Positions 1 to 8,619 of a stretch of DNA of 37,755 nt are shown piece by piece. The position numbers and the translations under genes were made by a program. A model generated the notes under the pieces. It was not told the origin of the DNA. It saw only the letters and a program-made list of their open reading frames with translations, and did not search any database. This DNA comes from Chloroflexota bacterium (GTDB lineage Bacteria > Chloroflexota > Limnocylindria > Limnocylindrales > CSP1-4), in NCBI GenBank assembly GCA_005880805.1, contig VBFZ01000038.1, positions 1 through 37,755 on the forward strand, in the 5' to 3' direction. The number at the start of each line of letters is the position of its first letter. Positions within the stretch are counted from its first letter, which is position 1.

Positions 1-2845
1 CGCCGGCCATCTGGATCGTCGAGCTGATCCGGTTGAGGCCCGGCGTGATGAACGTGACGCCCGCACTGCTGGCGATCGCGACCCGCGCGGTCGGCAGGAA
101 CTCGAAGCCGCGCAGCTGCCCGGCGTCCATCGCGGCCTGGACGGCGCCGCGCAGGGCGGTCGAGAGACCCGTGTCAATGGGAACGTCGGCCGCTCCGCCG
201 GCGAGTCGCGTGACGTAATCCCGCGCGTTGCCGCCCAGCAGCTTCGCGAGCTGGTTCGCCGCGGCCTGCTGGTCGACGACCTGGCCAGTGTGCGCCACGA
301 GGGCCTCGACGGTGCCTCCCGGGGCCATATCGGCAGCGCCCTTGACGGTCAGCTGGCCGAGCACGGAGCCCGTCCCGGCATCGACAGAGATGACCTGGCC
401 GCCGCTCTCTGCGACCAGCTGGTCACCCGTTGAGGTCGCCGACAGGCGCTCGATCGGAGCGTCGACGCTTCCGATCGACACCGGCTCCGGCAGGGTCGAG
501 GCGGGCGTGCCGCTCCTGAGCAGGTCGAAGCTGCTGCTCGTGTCGACCTCGAGGATCGTTCCGTCCTGGGTGCCCACGAACACCCGGTGATTCGTGGTAT
601 CGACGGCGACGGCGCTCGCGCCGGGGACCGCAAACGTGGCGAGGAGGCCCCGGTCGCGCAGGTCGTAGGCACGCAGCTCGTTGCCGGTCGCCACGTAAAG
701 CCTGTCGCCGGCCCGCGCGTCGGGCAGTGTCGGATCGTCGTAGCGAGGCTCGATGGCGGCGTCCCGCACGCCGGTGCCCAGGTCGCTCTGGCCCGTCACC
801 TGGTCGTCGCCGAACCACTCGATCCCGAGGGCCATCGCGTACTTGGCGACGTGCGGGTGCGTGTACTCGTAGATCGAGTGTGGGATGCCGTAGCGCCAGT
901 CCTGCAGGAACTCGGTGCCCGTCCGTGCGTGGTACACCTCGTCGAAGTGCATCTGGAAGGGCTGGTCGAGCCGGAAAAGCCGCAGCCCGAGGGCAGCCAC
1001 AACCAGCACCACGACGATCCAGACGTCGAGCCGATCGAAGCGGCCGGTACCCTCGTCCTCGAGCGCGCCGGACCGATCCGGCCGCACGGGCCGCGCGAAC
1101 AGCCAGCGTCTCAAGCCGACGAACGGACCTGTCTCCGCGCCCGGCCAGATTCCGAAGCCCTTTGCCGGTTCGGTCAGTCCGCCGCTCGGCGGCCGGTCGC
1201 TCGCGATGGGCTCGCTCGCCGACCCGGAGCGGGCTGCCAGGGCGATGGCGGACGGCCTGGGCCCGGCGACCAGCTCTCGATCCCACGGACCGGCCTCCCT
1301 CCTGCCGACCCCAGCGGGCTCAACAGCTTCAGATCGCCACGGCTCGGCCTCGTTGGCCCCATCCGACAGCAGTTCCCGCTCGAGGGCTTCGCGCGCGGGC
1401 CGCCGAAGCTGCAGCATCCCCCAAACGAACGCTACGAAGGCGATGATCGCGATGGCCGTCACGCCGGTCGGCGACCGGAGGGCCTCGCCAAGACCCTGCA
1501 ACGAGCTGAAGGGCGGGCACGCCGAGCGGCCGTCGACGCAGTCGCTGATCCTCGGATTGCCGGGATAGGCGACGACCAGGACCACATACATGTTCGCGAA
1601 CAGCGCGAGACACACGCCGGCGAACGCGACCAGCCAGCGCCACGAGATGACGGCCAGGACGGCGCCGAGCGGAACGAACGGGAACAGGTAGCGCTCGTGC
1701 ACCCGCGTCGGAACGACGAAGAACGCGAGCGCCAGGACCGCCAGCCCGACCAGGATCGATAGCCGATCCGGTTTCAGGCCCACCGCGATGGCGATCGCCA
1801 CGATGCAAACGATGAGGAGCGCCGCGCCTACGAAGACCGCCCAGAACGGCCCGATCAGGAAGGGCGTGCTGCAGCGGGGCGTGATCGCGTCGCAGATCCA
1901 CGCGCCGTTGGCCGCCAGCCCGTTTCGCCCCTGCTCCACGAGGGCCCATGGGTTGAAAGCGTTGACCGTCAGGTACGTGTAGCCGCCGGCCGTCTCCGCG
2001 ACCTGGTGCAGCAGGTCGAAGACCGATAGGCCGAACGGCGCCGACACGACGACCGCGGTGAGCACCCCGGCTGCGGCTGTCGTCAGGACACGGAGTGGGT
2101 GGTGATCGGTGAACGGGCTGTCCGCGGTCCGGGCGCTCGGTCCGTCTCCACCCGCGGCTTCCTGCGCCGGCCCGAACCCGAGCCGGCGGCCCAGAGTCAG
2201 CGGGTCCCAGACGTAACGGCGCAGGACGACGATCCCGACGATCGGGATCAGGATGCCCAGCTGGGGCTTCGTGATGGCCGCCAGGACTGCAAAGACCGTC
2301 GCTCGCTCAGGACGGTCGCGCCACAGCTCCCGGACGCCGAGGAGCATGAACACGACCCCGACCGAGTCGACCTGGCCCCAGATGACGCTGTCGAACCAGG
2401 TGATCGGGTTGAAGACGACCAGCGCGGTCGCCACGAGCCCGGCCCGCTGGCTGCCGCCCAGCTCCCGGACCATCGACCAGGCCAGGTAGCCGAGGGCGAG
2501 GTCGGCCAGCATCGCCGGCACCTTGATGAGGTCGAGCCCGGGCATGGCCTGCTGGACGACGCCCACGAGCCACAGGAAATAGAGGTAGCCGGGCGTGTAG
2601 TCGTGGAAGCCGGGCCGTGTGTAGAACCCGAAAGGTCCGTTCGTCGCGAGGTCGTACGCCCAGCCCCGGAACGACGCGAGGTCGTTGGTGAAGCCGGAAC
2701 CGGGGAACAGGTAGGCGATGAACAGGCGGAGGACGAACCCGAGCCCGAGCACGATGACGATCGTGCTGGCGGCCTCCCGCGTCCTGGTCGTCCGGGTCGG
2801 CACGCTCGTGCCCCGATCGGGCTCACCCGCCGCGGGGCCTGTCAA
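1..2845 (-). CDS. Two-unit GT-C membrane glycosyltransferase fusion (3' end outside window)
   Basis: A single minus-strand frame stays open from a TTG at 2845 to the window edge (948 codons). The TTG has an AGGAGG ribosome site 10 nt upstream (2856-2861); a GTG at 2803 is the alternative start. The first unit (about residues 15-480) is polytopic, with segments such as FTNDLASFRGWAYDL, YTPGYLYFLW and VIWGQVDSVG, typical of GT-C mannosyl/arabinosyl-type transferases that use lipid-linked sugars outside the membrane. A hydrophilic linker follows. A second unit starts near residue 600 with a TM helix, then HFDEVYHAR and YTHPHVAKY, which match the first-loop DE and HPPLGK motifs of GT39/PMT proteins. 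Instead of the next helices there is a stretch resembling a beta-propeller/PQQ repeat (RLYVATGNELRAYDL, RVFVGTQDGTILEVD) that runs off the window. The role is probably cell-envelope glycan or protein glycosylation. Fold assignments are read from motifs only; donor and acceptor are unknown. Confidence 0.85.
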   Translation of the reverse strand, partial: MTGPAAGEPDRGTSVPTRTTRTREAASTIVIVLGLGFVLRLFIAYLFPGSGFTNDLASFRGWAYDLATNGPFGFYTRPGFHDYTPGYLYFLWLVGVVQQAMPGLDLIKVPAMLADLALGYLAWSMVRELGGSQRAGLVATALVVFNPITWFDSVIWGQVDSVGVVFMLLGVRELWRDRPERATVFAVLAAITKPQLGILIPIVGIVVLRRYVWDPLTLGRRLGFGPAQEAAGGDGPSARTADSPFTDHHPLRVLTTAAAGVLTAVVVSAPFGLSVFDLLHQVAETAGGYTYLTVNAFNPWALVEQGRNGLAANGAWICDAITPRCSTPFLIGPFWAVFVGAALLIVCIVAIAIAVGLKPDRLSILVGLAVLALAFFVVPTRVHERYLFPFVPLGAVLAVISWRWLVAFAGVCLALFANMYVVLVVAYPGNPRISDCVDGRSACPPFSSLQGLGEALRSPTGVTAIAIIAFVAFVWGMLQLRRPAREALERELLSDGANEAEPWRSEAVEPAGVGRREAGPWDRELVAGPRPSAIALAARSGSASEPIASDRPPSGGLTEPAKGFGIWPGAETGPFVGLRRWLFARPVRPDRSGALEDEGTGRFDRLDVWIVVVLVVAALGLRLFRLDQPFQMHFDEVYHARTGTEFLQDWRYGIPHSIYEYTHPHVAKYAMALGIEWFGDDQVTGQSDLGTGVRDAAIEPRYDDPTLPDARAGDRLYVATGNELRAYDLRDRGLLATFAVPGASAVAVDTTNHRVFVGTQDGTILEVDTSSSFDLLRSGTPASTLPEPVSIGSVDAPIERLSATSTGDQLVAESGGQVISVDAGTGSVLGQLTVKGAADMAPGGTVEALVAHTGQVVDQQAAANQLAKLLGGNARDYVTRLAGGAADVPIDTGLSTALRGAVQAAMDAGQLRGFEFLPTARVAIASSAGVTFITPGLNRISSTIQMAG

Positions 2846-3020
2846 AGAGCTGCGGCCTCCTGAACGAGCGCTGAGATGCCGCCGAGTATACCGTCGAGCC
2901 CCCGGCGACCCGCGTCTCCCGCTCGCTCGCGCCAGCCCCGCCCACCCTCCAGCCCGGCCTCCAGCGCGTCCCGGGCGGCTACGATAGGTCGCCCACAGCG
3001 GCACAGCGGAGGGCACCCGA

Positions 3021-4043
3021 ATGACTGCCACCACCGCGATCACCCGCTTCGTTCCGACTCCCGAACAGTACGCGTGGACGTTCGGCGGCTACGAGCCGGT
3101 CAAGCGCATCCGGCCGGGCGAGCTCCTCGACCTGTTCACCGAAGACGCCTTCGCCGGCCGGATCCGCTCGAGGGACGACCTCCCGAGCAAGTCGATCGTC
3201 TATCCGTTCATCAATCCGCAGACCGGACCGTTCTACGTCGAAGGCGCACAGCCCGGGGACACCCTGGCGATCCACCTGATCGACGTCCGGCCCGCCCGCG
3301 ACTGGGCGGTCTCGACGACCGTCCCGCTGTTCGGATCGCTCACGGGCACGAAGTTCACTCCGACCCTGCAGCCGCCACTGCCCGAGAAGACGTGGGTCTA
3401 CGCGGTCGACCGCGACGCATGCGAGGTGACCTACACCGCGCTTGACTCGGACTACTCGGTCCGGCTGCCACTCGAACCGTTCCTGGGCACGATCGGCGTC
3501 GCCCCCGCCGCGTCAGAGGCGCGCAACGTGCTCGTGCCCGAGGCGTTCGGCGGCAACATGGACACCCCCGAGGCCCGCGCCGGGACCACCATCTACCTCG
3601 GCGTCAATGTCGACGGCGCGCTGTTCTCAATTGGCGACGGCCACTACACGATGGGCGAAGGCGAGGTCTGCGGCGTGGCTGTCGAGGGTGCGATGGACAC
3701 GCTCCTCACCGTCGACGTGATCAAGGGCGAGTACTGCACCTGGCCACGACTCGAAAACGACGAGTTCATCATGGTCGCCGGTTCGTACCGGCCACTCGAG
3801 GATGCCTTCCGGATCGCACACACGCAGCTCATCGGCTGGATCTCACAGGAGACCGGCCTGTCACTCTTGGACACTTACCAGCTCGTGACCCAGGCCTCGA
3901 GCTCGCCCATCGCGAACGTTTGCGACGCGAATTACACGATCGTGGCAAGGATGCCCAAGCGATTCCTGCCCGAACGGGACTGGATGCACGGCGTTCATGG
4001 CCGGTTGCGTGCAATCGCGGAAGAGGCAACGCCTCGCCCGTGA
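3021..4043 (+). CDS. Acetamidase/formamidase family protein
   Basis: 340 residues, the usual FmdA/AmdA length. It starts at an ATG preceded by GGAGG about 8 nt upstream. Recognisable family segments are GDTLAIHLIDVRP (about residue 80), EAFGGNMDTPEARAGTTIYL (about 174) and a GEGEVCGVAVEG motif (about 213) followed by the DTLLTVDVIKG strand. These enzymes hydrolyse short-chain amides (formamide, acetamide) to ammonia and the acid in the cytoplasm; no signal peptide is seen. It diverges from the glycosyltransferase gene over a 175-bp gap that contains a possible -10 (TACGAT near 2980). Substrate preference cannot be read from the sequence, and some family members act on other amides. It is probably monocistronic, because the next gene begins 302 bp downstream behind its own candidate promoter. 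Confidence 0.9.
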   Translation: MTATTAITRFVPTPEQYAWTFGGYEPVKRIRPGELLDLFTEDAFAGRIRSRDDLPSKSIVYPFINPQTGPFYVEGAQPGDTLAIHLIDVRPARDWAVSTTVPLFGSLTGTKFTPTLQPPLPEKTWVYAVDRDACEVTYTALDSDYSVRLPLEPFLGTIGVAPAASEARNVLVPEAFGGNMDTPEARAGTTIYLGVNVDGALFSIGDGHYTMGEGEVCGVAVEGAMDTLLTVDVIKGEYCTWPRLENDEFIMVAGSYRPLEDAFRIAHTQLIGWISQETGLSLLDTYQLVTQASSSPIANVCDANYTIVARMPKRFLPERDWMHGVHGRLRAIAEEATPRP

Positions 4044-4086
4044 AGGCGGGGCCCTCCCGGGCCACCCCTCGCGCGCAGGCCGGGAG

Positions 4087-4115
4087 TTGACGATGACCGT
4101 GTAATCGATTATCAC
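4087..4115 (+). promoter_or_regulatory. Candidate promoter with LacI-type operator for the sugar cluster
   Basis: TTGACG (4087-4092), a 17-nt spacer and TATCAC (4110-4115) form a plausible sigma-70 promoter. A perfect palindrome TAATCGATTA (4102-4111), flanked by GTG and a near-matching CAC, overlaps the spacer and -10. Even-length palindromes with a central CG are typical of LacI/PurR-family operators. It lies about 230 nt upstream of the solute-binding-protein gene, in the 302-bp gap 4044-4345, which otherwise shows no gene. No LacI-family regulator is encoded in the window. Confidence 0.5.
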
Positions 4116-4345
4116 AAGCGCGGACAACGGTCCGACTGTGTTCTCGCTCGGGCGTTCGGCTGCCGAGAGATTAGGCGGCGCGTACGCCGCTCGACGATTG
4201 CAGGTGAGCCGACCGACCACACTCCTTTGCCGGAGGGAGTGGCCTCCGAACCTCCGCAGCTGGCGGCTCCTTCGCCATTTTTCGAGCGGTTGACGCGGCG
4301 ACTGGTCCTCCGTCCCCGGGTGTACGGGCGGAAAAGGAGGAGTGA

Positions 4346-5779
4346 ATGAGTCGGTCTCAAGGCCGATCTCTGTGGGTTCTCGCCGTGACGGTGGTATTCG
4401 CCGTCGGAGCCTGTGCTGGGGGAGCGAGCCCGGGCGCAAGTACTGCGGCTAGCGCAGGGGCGAGCACGGCGGCGAGCGCGTCGGCGGCAGCGAGCGGCGC
4501 CAACGCGTCAGCCGTCACCGGCGCGGCATGTGCACAGAACGCCACGGTAGTCAATTTCTGGACGAGCCACACCCCGCCAGATTCGGATGTCATCAAGGGC
4601 ATGGTTGACACCTTCAACCAGGCCAACGCCGACATCTGCGTGAAGATGACGATTGTCAAGGGCAGCGAGACCGACACGTCCAAGCTGCAGACCGCCATCC
4701 GCGGCGGCGTTGCGCCTGACGTGTACGAAGTCGACCGCTTCATCGTCGCCCAGCGCGCCCAGGAAGGCGTCGTGGAGGACATCACCGCCGAAGTCGGCAA
4801 CCTGAAGGACCAGTACCTCGACTTCGCCTGGGCCGAGACGCAGTTCGAAGGCAAAACGTACGCCCTGCCCTTCGACACCGACGCCCGGGCGCTCTGGTAC
4901 AACAAGGACCTGGTCACGGCGGCCGGCGGTGATCTCACCAAGCTCGACATGACCAAGGGTCCGCCGACGATCGCCGACGTGACGGCAATCGCCGACAAGA
5001 TCTCAAAGAAGACGGGCGACAACTACGACGTGATGGGCTGGATCCCGGGTGGACCGGGAGCCGGCGGCCAGCCGGGTGCGTTCGACCAGGGCTGGCACTA
5101 CACGTGGGGCTTCGACTACGGCGGCAAGTTCGCCGATCTCGCAGCCTGCAAGGTGACCCCGACCGATCCGGGCGTCGTGGCCGGCTACCAGTTCATGTAT
5201 GACTGGCAGAAGGCTCACAACCCGACCGCCGTCAGCCGCTGGGTCAGCACAAACAATCCGCCCAACGCACCGGCCGCCTCTAACCCGTTCTGGACCGGCA
5301 AGCTGGGCATGACCATCAGCGGTGACTGGCGCATCGCGGAACAGGCCAAGTACGCGCCGAACGGCCACTATGGCTTCACTTTCATCCCCGTCCCCAAGGC
5401 CGGCGACAAGGCGACGACGTGGGCCGGCGGCTGGTCGATGGCCCTGATCCCGCAGTCGAAGGCCAGGGCGCAGGCAGTCAAGTTCATCGAGTTCATGGCC
5501 GGGCCGGACGGCTCGAAGATCTACACCAAGCAATCGACCCATCTGTCGCCGCTCAAGGCGCTGCAGACCGACGACTCCCTCTACGACCCGCAGCACAAGG
5601 TCTTCCTCGGCTTGCTGCCGACCGCCCTCAGCCGGCCGCCGCTGGCGGTTGGTGCGTACTACTGGGATCAGCTGACCTCAGCCCAGGGCTCGGTCGAGCT
5701 GAACACCAAGCAGCCGCAGGCGGCTCTCCAGGAGGTCCAGGACAAGGTCCAGGCGAAGCTGGACCAGGTCAAGTGCTGA
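4346..5779 (+). CDS. Sugar ABC transporter substrate-binding lipoprotein
   Basis: 477 residues. A type-II signal peptide ends in the lipobox V-G-A-C with Cys23, so the mature protein should be membrane-anchored outside the cell. An Ala/Ser/Thr-rich tether (about residues 24-55) precedes a family-1 extracellular solute-binding domain. That domain begins VVNFWTSH and contains KLQTAIRGGVAPDVYEVD, YALPFDTDARALWYNKDL and an aromatic-rich cleft region typical of oligosaccharide binders. The start is fixed by GGAGG just upstream of the ATG. It is the first gene of a cluster with two permeases, a GH38-type protein and oxidoreductases, so an alpha-mannoside or glycan-derived oligosaccharide is the likely ligand (inference). 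A strong hairpin follows the stop codon. Confidence 0.93.
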   Translation: MSRSQGRSLWVLAVTVVFAVGACAGGASPGASTAASAGASTAASASAAASGANASAVTGAACAQNATVVNFWTSHTPPDSDVIKGMVDTFNQANADICVKMTIVKGSETDTSKLQTAIRGGVAPDVYEVDRFIVAQRAQEGVVEDITAEVGNLKDQYLDFAWAETQFEGKTYALPFDTDARALWYNKDLVTAAGGDLTKLDMTKGPPTIADVTAIADKISKKTGDNYDVMGWIPGGPGAGGQPGAFDQGWHYTWGFDYGGKFADLAACKVTPTDPGVVAGYQFMYDWQKAHNPTAVSRWVSTNNPPNAPAASNPFWTGKLGMTISGDWRIAEQAKYAPNGHYGFTFIPVPKAGDKATTWAGGWSMALIPQSKARAQAVKFIEFMAGPDGSKIYTKQSTHLSPLKALQTDDSLYDPQHKVFLGLLPTALSRPPLAVGAYYWDQLTSAQGSVELNTKQPQAALQEVQDKVQAKLDQVKC

Positions 5780-5799
5780 CCGCCTAGGACCACGCAGAC

Positions 5800-5830
5800 G
5801 TCGAGGGGACCGGACATCGGTCCCCTCGAC
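5800..5830 (+). other. Perfect 13-bp intercistronic stem-loop
   Basis: GTCGAGGGGACCG, loop GACAT, CGGTCCCCTCGAC form a perfect inverted repeat between the binding-protein and permease genes. No T-tract follows (AATCAATA), so it is a weak candidate for full termination. It fits an RNA-stabilising or attenuating hairpin that keeps binding-protein mRNA in excess over permease mRNA, as known for other ABC sugar operons. Confidence 0.7.
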
Positions 5831-5886
5831 AATCAATACGGAGTTATGACTTTCGGCTTTCGCGTCTCGTCGGGAGAAGGAGAGCG

Positions 5887-6843
5887 ATGACCGCAGCCGC
5901 CACGTCGGTGAAGCCTCGTAGCGTCGGACGCTTCAGGCTCGGGACCCTGGAGCGCCGGAACCTCAAATGGGGGCTGCTGTTCATCAGTCCCTGGGCCTTC
6001 GGGTTCATCGCCCTGGGGGTCTTTCCGATCCTGTACACCTTCTTCCTGAGCCTCACCCGGTATACGGGCTTCCGGAGTCCAACGCTCATCGGGTTCAACA
6101 ACTACACCACGATGTGGAACGACCCGGACTTCTGGAAGGCGGCCTACAACACCCTCTACTACACGGTACTGGCAGTGCCGATCGGCGTGGTCGTGGCGAT
6201 GCTCCTGGCGATCGCCATGAACCAGAAGGTGCGTGAAGTCGCGATCTACCGGGCGATCTTCTATCTGCCCTCGATCCTGCCGGTCTTCGCGATCTCCTTC
6301 GTCTTCGTCGTGTTGCTGAATCCCGGATATGGCCTCGTCAACCTGCTGCTGACGACCGCGGGACTGCCGTCGCCGAACTGGCTCGGCGACCCCGCATACA
6401 CCAAGCTGGCGCTGGTCATGATCGCGCAGCTGGGCGCCGGCCAATGGGCGCTGGTGTTCCTTGCCGGCCTGCGGGGCATCCCGATCGAGCTCTACGAGTC
6501 AGCCGAGATCGACGGCGCTGGCGCGTTTCGCAGGTTCCGGAGCATCACCCTGCCGCTGATGACGCCGGTGATCCTGTACGACATCATCATCGGCCTGTCG
6601 TTTGGCCTGCAGGTCTTCACATCGGCCTACATCCTGACCGGTGGCGCGACCCGCGGAGGTGCGGGCCCGGACAACTCCCTGCTGACGTACGTCTTTTACC
6701 TCTACCAGCAGGCGTTCCAGTTCGGTTCGATGGGCTACGCGGCCGCATTGTCGGTTGTCCTGTTCCTCGCGAGCGTGATCCTCGCCATGGCGGTTTTCCG
6801 CTGGGCGCGAGGCTGGGTCTTCTACGGCGGCGAGGAGGCCTGA
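5887..6843 (+). CDS. Sugar ABC transporter permease, MalF/UgpA type
   Basis: 318 residues with about six membrane helices after a basic N-terminus; the first helix is near residues 35-60. The cytoplasmic EAA loop, which docks the transporter ATPase, is seen at about residues 201-227 (SAEIDGAGAFRRFRSITLPL). The ATG is preceded by GAAGGAGAG. It pairs with the MalG-type permease that follows after 1 nt, forming the transmembrane heterodimer that receives ligand from the upstream lipoprotein. Length and motif placement are normal. No ATP-binding subunit is encoded nearby, so a shared MsmK/UgpC-type ATPase elsewhere is expected. Confidence 0.93.
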   Translation: MTAAATSVKPRSVGRFRLGTLERRNLKWGLLFISPWAFGFIALGVFPILYTFFLSLTRYTGFRSPTLIGFNNYTTMWNDPDFWKAAYNTLYYTVLAVPIGVVVAMLLAIAMNQKVREVAIYRAIFYLPSILPVFAISFVFVVLLNPGYGLVNLLLTTAGLPSPNWLGDPAYTKLALVMIAQLGAGQWALVFLAGLRGIPIELYESAEIDGAGAFRRFRSITLPLMTPVILYDIIIGLSFGLQVFTSAYILTGGATRGGAGPDNSLLTYVFYLYQQAFQFGSMGYAAALSVVLFLASVILAMAVFRWARGWVFYGGEEA

Positions 6844-6844
6844 G

Positions 6845-7762
6845 GTGGCAACCACGGAAGCCGCCCGCCCAATCGCGGTGGCAACCACCCCTCACCGGCG
6901 AACGAGATGGCGCCACGTCCTCACCGGGTCAGTCGTGCCCCGGGTCATCCTGATCGTCAGCTGCCTCGTCTTCCTGGCGCCGTTCTACTGGATGGTCGTG
7001 AGCGCGCTGAAGACGAACACTGAGCTGGCCCAATTCCCGCCCTCGCTGATTCCGGGCGCCTGGGCGTTCAACAACTTCCCCGACGCGATCAACTACATCC
7101 CGTTCGGGCTGTACACCTTCAACTCGCTCGTGATCACGGTCGGGGCGACGATCGGTGCGGTCCTGTCAAACACGTTGGTCGCGTACGGCTTCTCCAGGAT
7201 CCAGTGGCCCGGCCGAAATGCCCTCTTCTACCTCTGCGTTGCCACGATCTTCCTGCCGTACCCGGTGATCCTGGTGGCCCTGTTCGATATCTTCGGCAGG
7301 CTGCCGTCGTTCGGCATCCAGGGCGCAAAGTCCTGGGTGGACACGTTCCTGCCGCTGATCGTGCCGGCATTCTTCGGCAACCCCTTCTACATCTTCCTGA
7401 TGCGGCAGTTCATGCTCGGCATCCCCAAGGAGCTGTCCGACGCGGCCAAGGTCGACGGCGCAAGCGAGCTGCAGACGTTCTGGCGAGTCATCCTGCCATT
7501 GACGCGGCCCGCGGTCATCGTCGTTCTCATCCTCGCCGCGGTCGCGGCATGGAACGAGTTCCTCCTGCCGCTGCTCTACCTTCAGTCGAACGACAAGTAC
7601 CCGCTGGCGGTCGGATTGATCTTCTTCACGAGCGAGCACGACGTTTCGTACAACCTGCTGATGGCCGCGTCGACGCTCATCGTTCTGCCGGTCGTCATCA
7701 TCTTCCTGGTCGCGCAGCGCTTCTTCATCGAGGGGATCACGGTCGGCGGCGTCAAGGGCTGA
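6845..7762 (+). CDS. Sugar ABC transporter permease, MalG/UgpE type
   Basis: 305 residues from a GTG start placed 1 nt after the previous stop, indicating translational coupling. The N-terminal helix (VPRVILIVSCLVFLAPFYWM) is followed by the periplasmic loop typical of MalG homologues (ALKTNTELAQFPPSLIP), then further helices. The EAA loop at about residues 194-220 (LSDAAKVDGASELQTFWRVI) precedes the last two helices, and the protein ends in the family-typical QRFFIEGITVGGVKG. It is the partner of the MalF-type permease in a carbohydrate importer. Nothing is unusual in length or motifs. Confidence 0.93.
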   Translation: MATTEAARPIAVATTPHRRTRWRHVLTGSVVPRVILIVSCLVFLAPFYWMVVSALKTNTELAQFPPSLIPGAWAFNNFPDAINYIPFGLYTFNSLVITVGATIGAVLSNTLVAYGFSRIQWPGRNALFYLCVATIFLPYPVILVALFDIFGRLPSFGIQGAKSWVDTFLPLIVPAFFGNPFYIFLMRQFMLGIPKELSDAAKVDGASELQTFWRVILPLTRPAVIVVLILAAVAAWNEFLLPLLYLQSNDKYPLAVGLIFFTSEHDVSYNLLMAASTLIVLPVVIIFLVAQRFFIEGITVGGVKG

Positions 7763-7770
7763 TCTCCCGC

Positions 7771-8553
7771 GTGCCCGTCGCCGATCCGGTCGTCGCCACG
7801 GTCGTCGTCGCCACCGTCGGGGGACGCGAGATCACGCTCGCGCGCCTCGAGGAGCGGATCGCCGATCTCCGCCGAGGACCACGCGGTCGGCACATGCCAC
7901 CAGACGACCGTGGTCCGAACCTGCGACGCTGGGTCGTCCAGGAGCTCGTCACCGAGGCGGTGATCGTCCACGAGGTCGAGGCGCTCGGGATCGGATCGGG
8001 TTCGGGCGAACCGTCGCGGGAGGGCGTGTCGCCGGCCGCCATCGCCCGGCTGGTCGAGCTGGTGACCGCGGAGGTCACCGTCCCGGACGAGGCGATGCGC
8101 GCCTACTACGGCCGCAACCCGGACCTCTACCAGCGGCCCGAGGCGCGCCGGATCCGTCACGTCGTTGCCCCCGACCGTGAAAGCGCGAAGGAAGCCGCCG
8201 GTCAGCTCGCGAGCGGCGCGCCGGCAGGCGTGGAGATCGAGGTCGAGCTCGGTCAGCTCGTCGGGCCCATGGAGGACATCTTGTTCGCCGCCGGGGCTGC
8301 CGCGGGCGCCGTCGTCGGACCGATGCTGGTCGACGGAGGCTGGAACGTCGCACGCATTGAAGGCACGATTCCGCCGTCCGTCGTACCGTACGACGTGGCT
8401 CGCCCATCGATCGAGGCTGAGCTGCTCATCGCAGCACGCAGGCGGGCGTTCGACGAGTGGCTGGAGCAGCGACGGCACGCTCTGGCCGTCATCGAGCCCG
8501 ACTTCGAGCATCCAGCCCACCCGATGCACGGGGTGCCAAGCCATCGGCACTGA
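7771..8553 (+). CDS. Cytoplasmic SurA/PpiC-like protein, likely without isomerase activity
   Basis: 260 residues from a GTG 8 nt after the permease stop; no strong ribosome site is visible. The N-terminal part (VVATVGGREITLARLEERI) resembles the start of SurA/PrsA chaperone domains but carries no signal peptide or lipobox, so the protein should stay in the cytoplasm. A parvulin-like region (about residues 110-200) keeps the RIRHVV strand and the GPM..DGGWNVARIE end. It lacks the central GGDLG segment and has Asn where parvulins have the FGWH histidine, so prolyl-isomerase activity is doubtful. A C-terminal helix and a His-rich tail follow. Its position between transporter and glycosidase genes suggests a dedicated partner or chaperone for the cluster (inference). 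Automated annotation could call it a PPIase; the function is unknown. Confidence 0.75.
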   Translation: MPVADPVVATVVVATVGGREITLARLEERIADLRRGPRGRHMPPDDRGPNLRRWVVQELVTEAVIVHEVEALGIGSGSGEPSREGVSPAAIARLVELVTAEVTVPDEAMRAYYGRNPDLYQRPEARRIRHVVAPDRESAKEAAGQLASGAPAGVEIEVELGQLVGPMEDILFAAGAAAGAVVGPMLVDGGWNVARIEGTIPPSVVPYDVARPSIEAELLIAARRRAFDEWLEQRRHALAVIEPDFEHPAHPMHGVPSHRH

Positions 8554-8619
8554 CCCACGTTGCGGCGTTCATCGGGCCGGTCGGCGAGCCGGCAAGGCAT
8601 TGACTGGAGGCGCGACTCG

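Noticed and set aside
587..1762. Long plus-strand open frames across 33-2987
   Set aside because: They are antisense to the in-frame glycosyltransferase and have Arg/Pro/Gln/His-rich compositions typical of shadow frames in GC-rich DNA.
5800..5830. Rho-independent terminator ending the SBP transcript
   Set aside because: There is no T-tract after the stem and permease genes on the same strand follow closely; it is kept as a stem-loop only.
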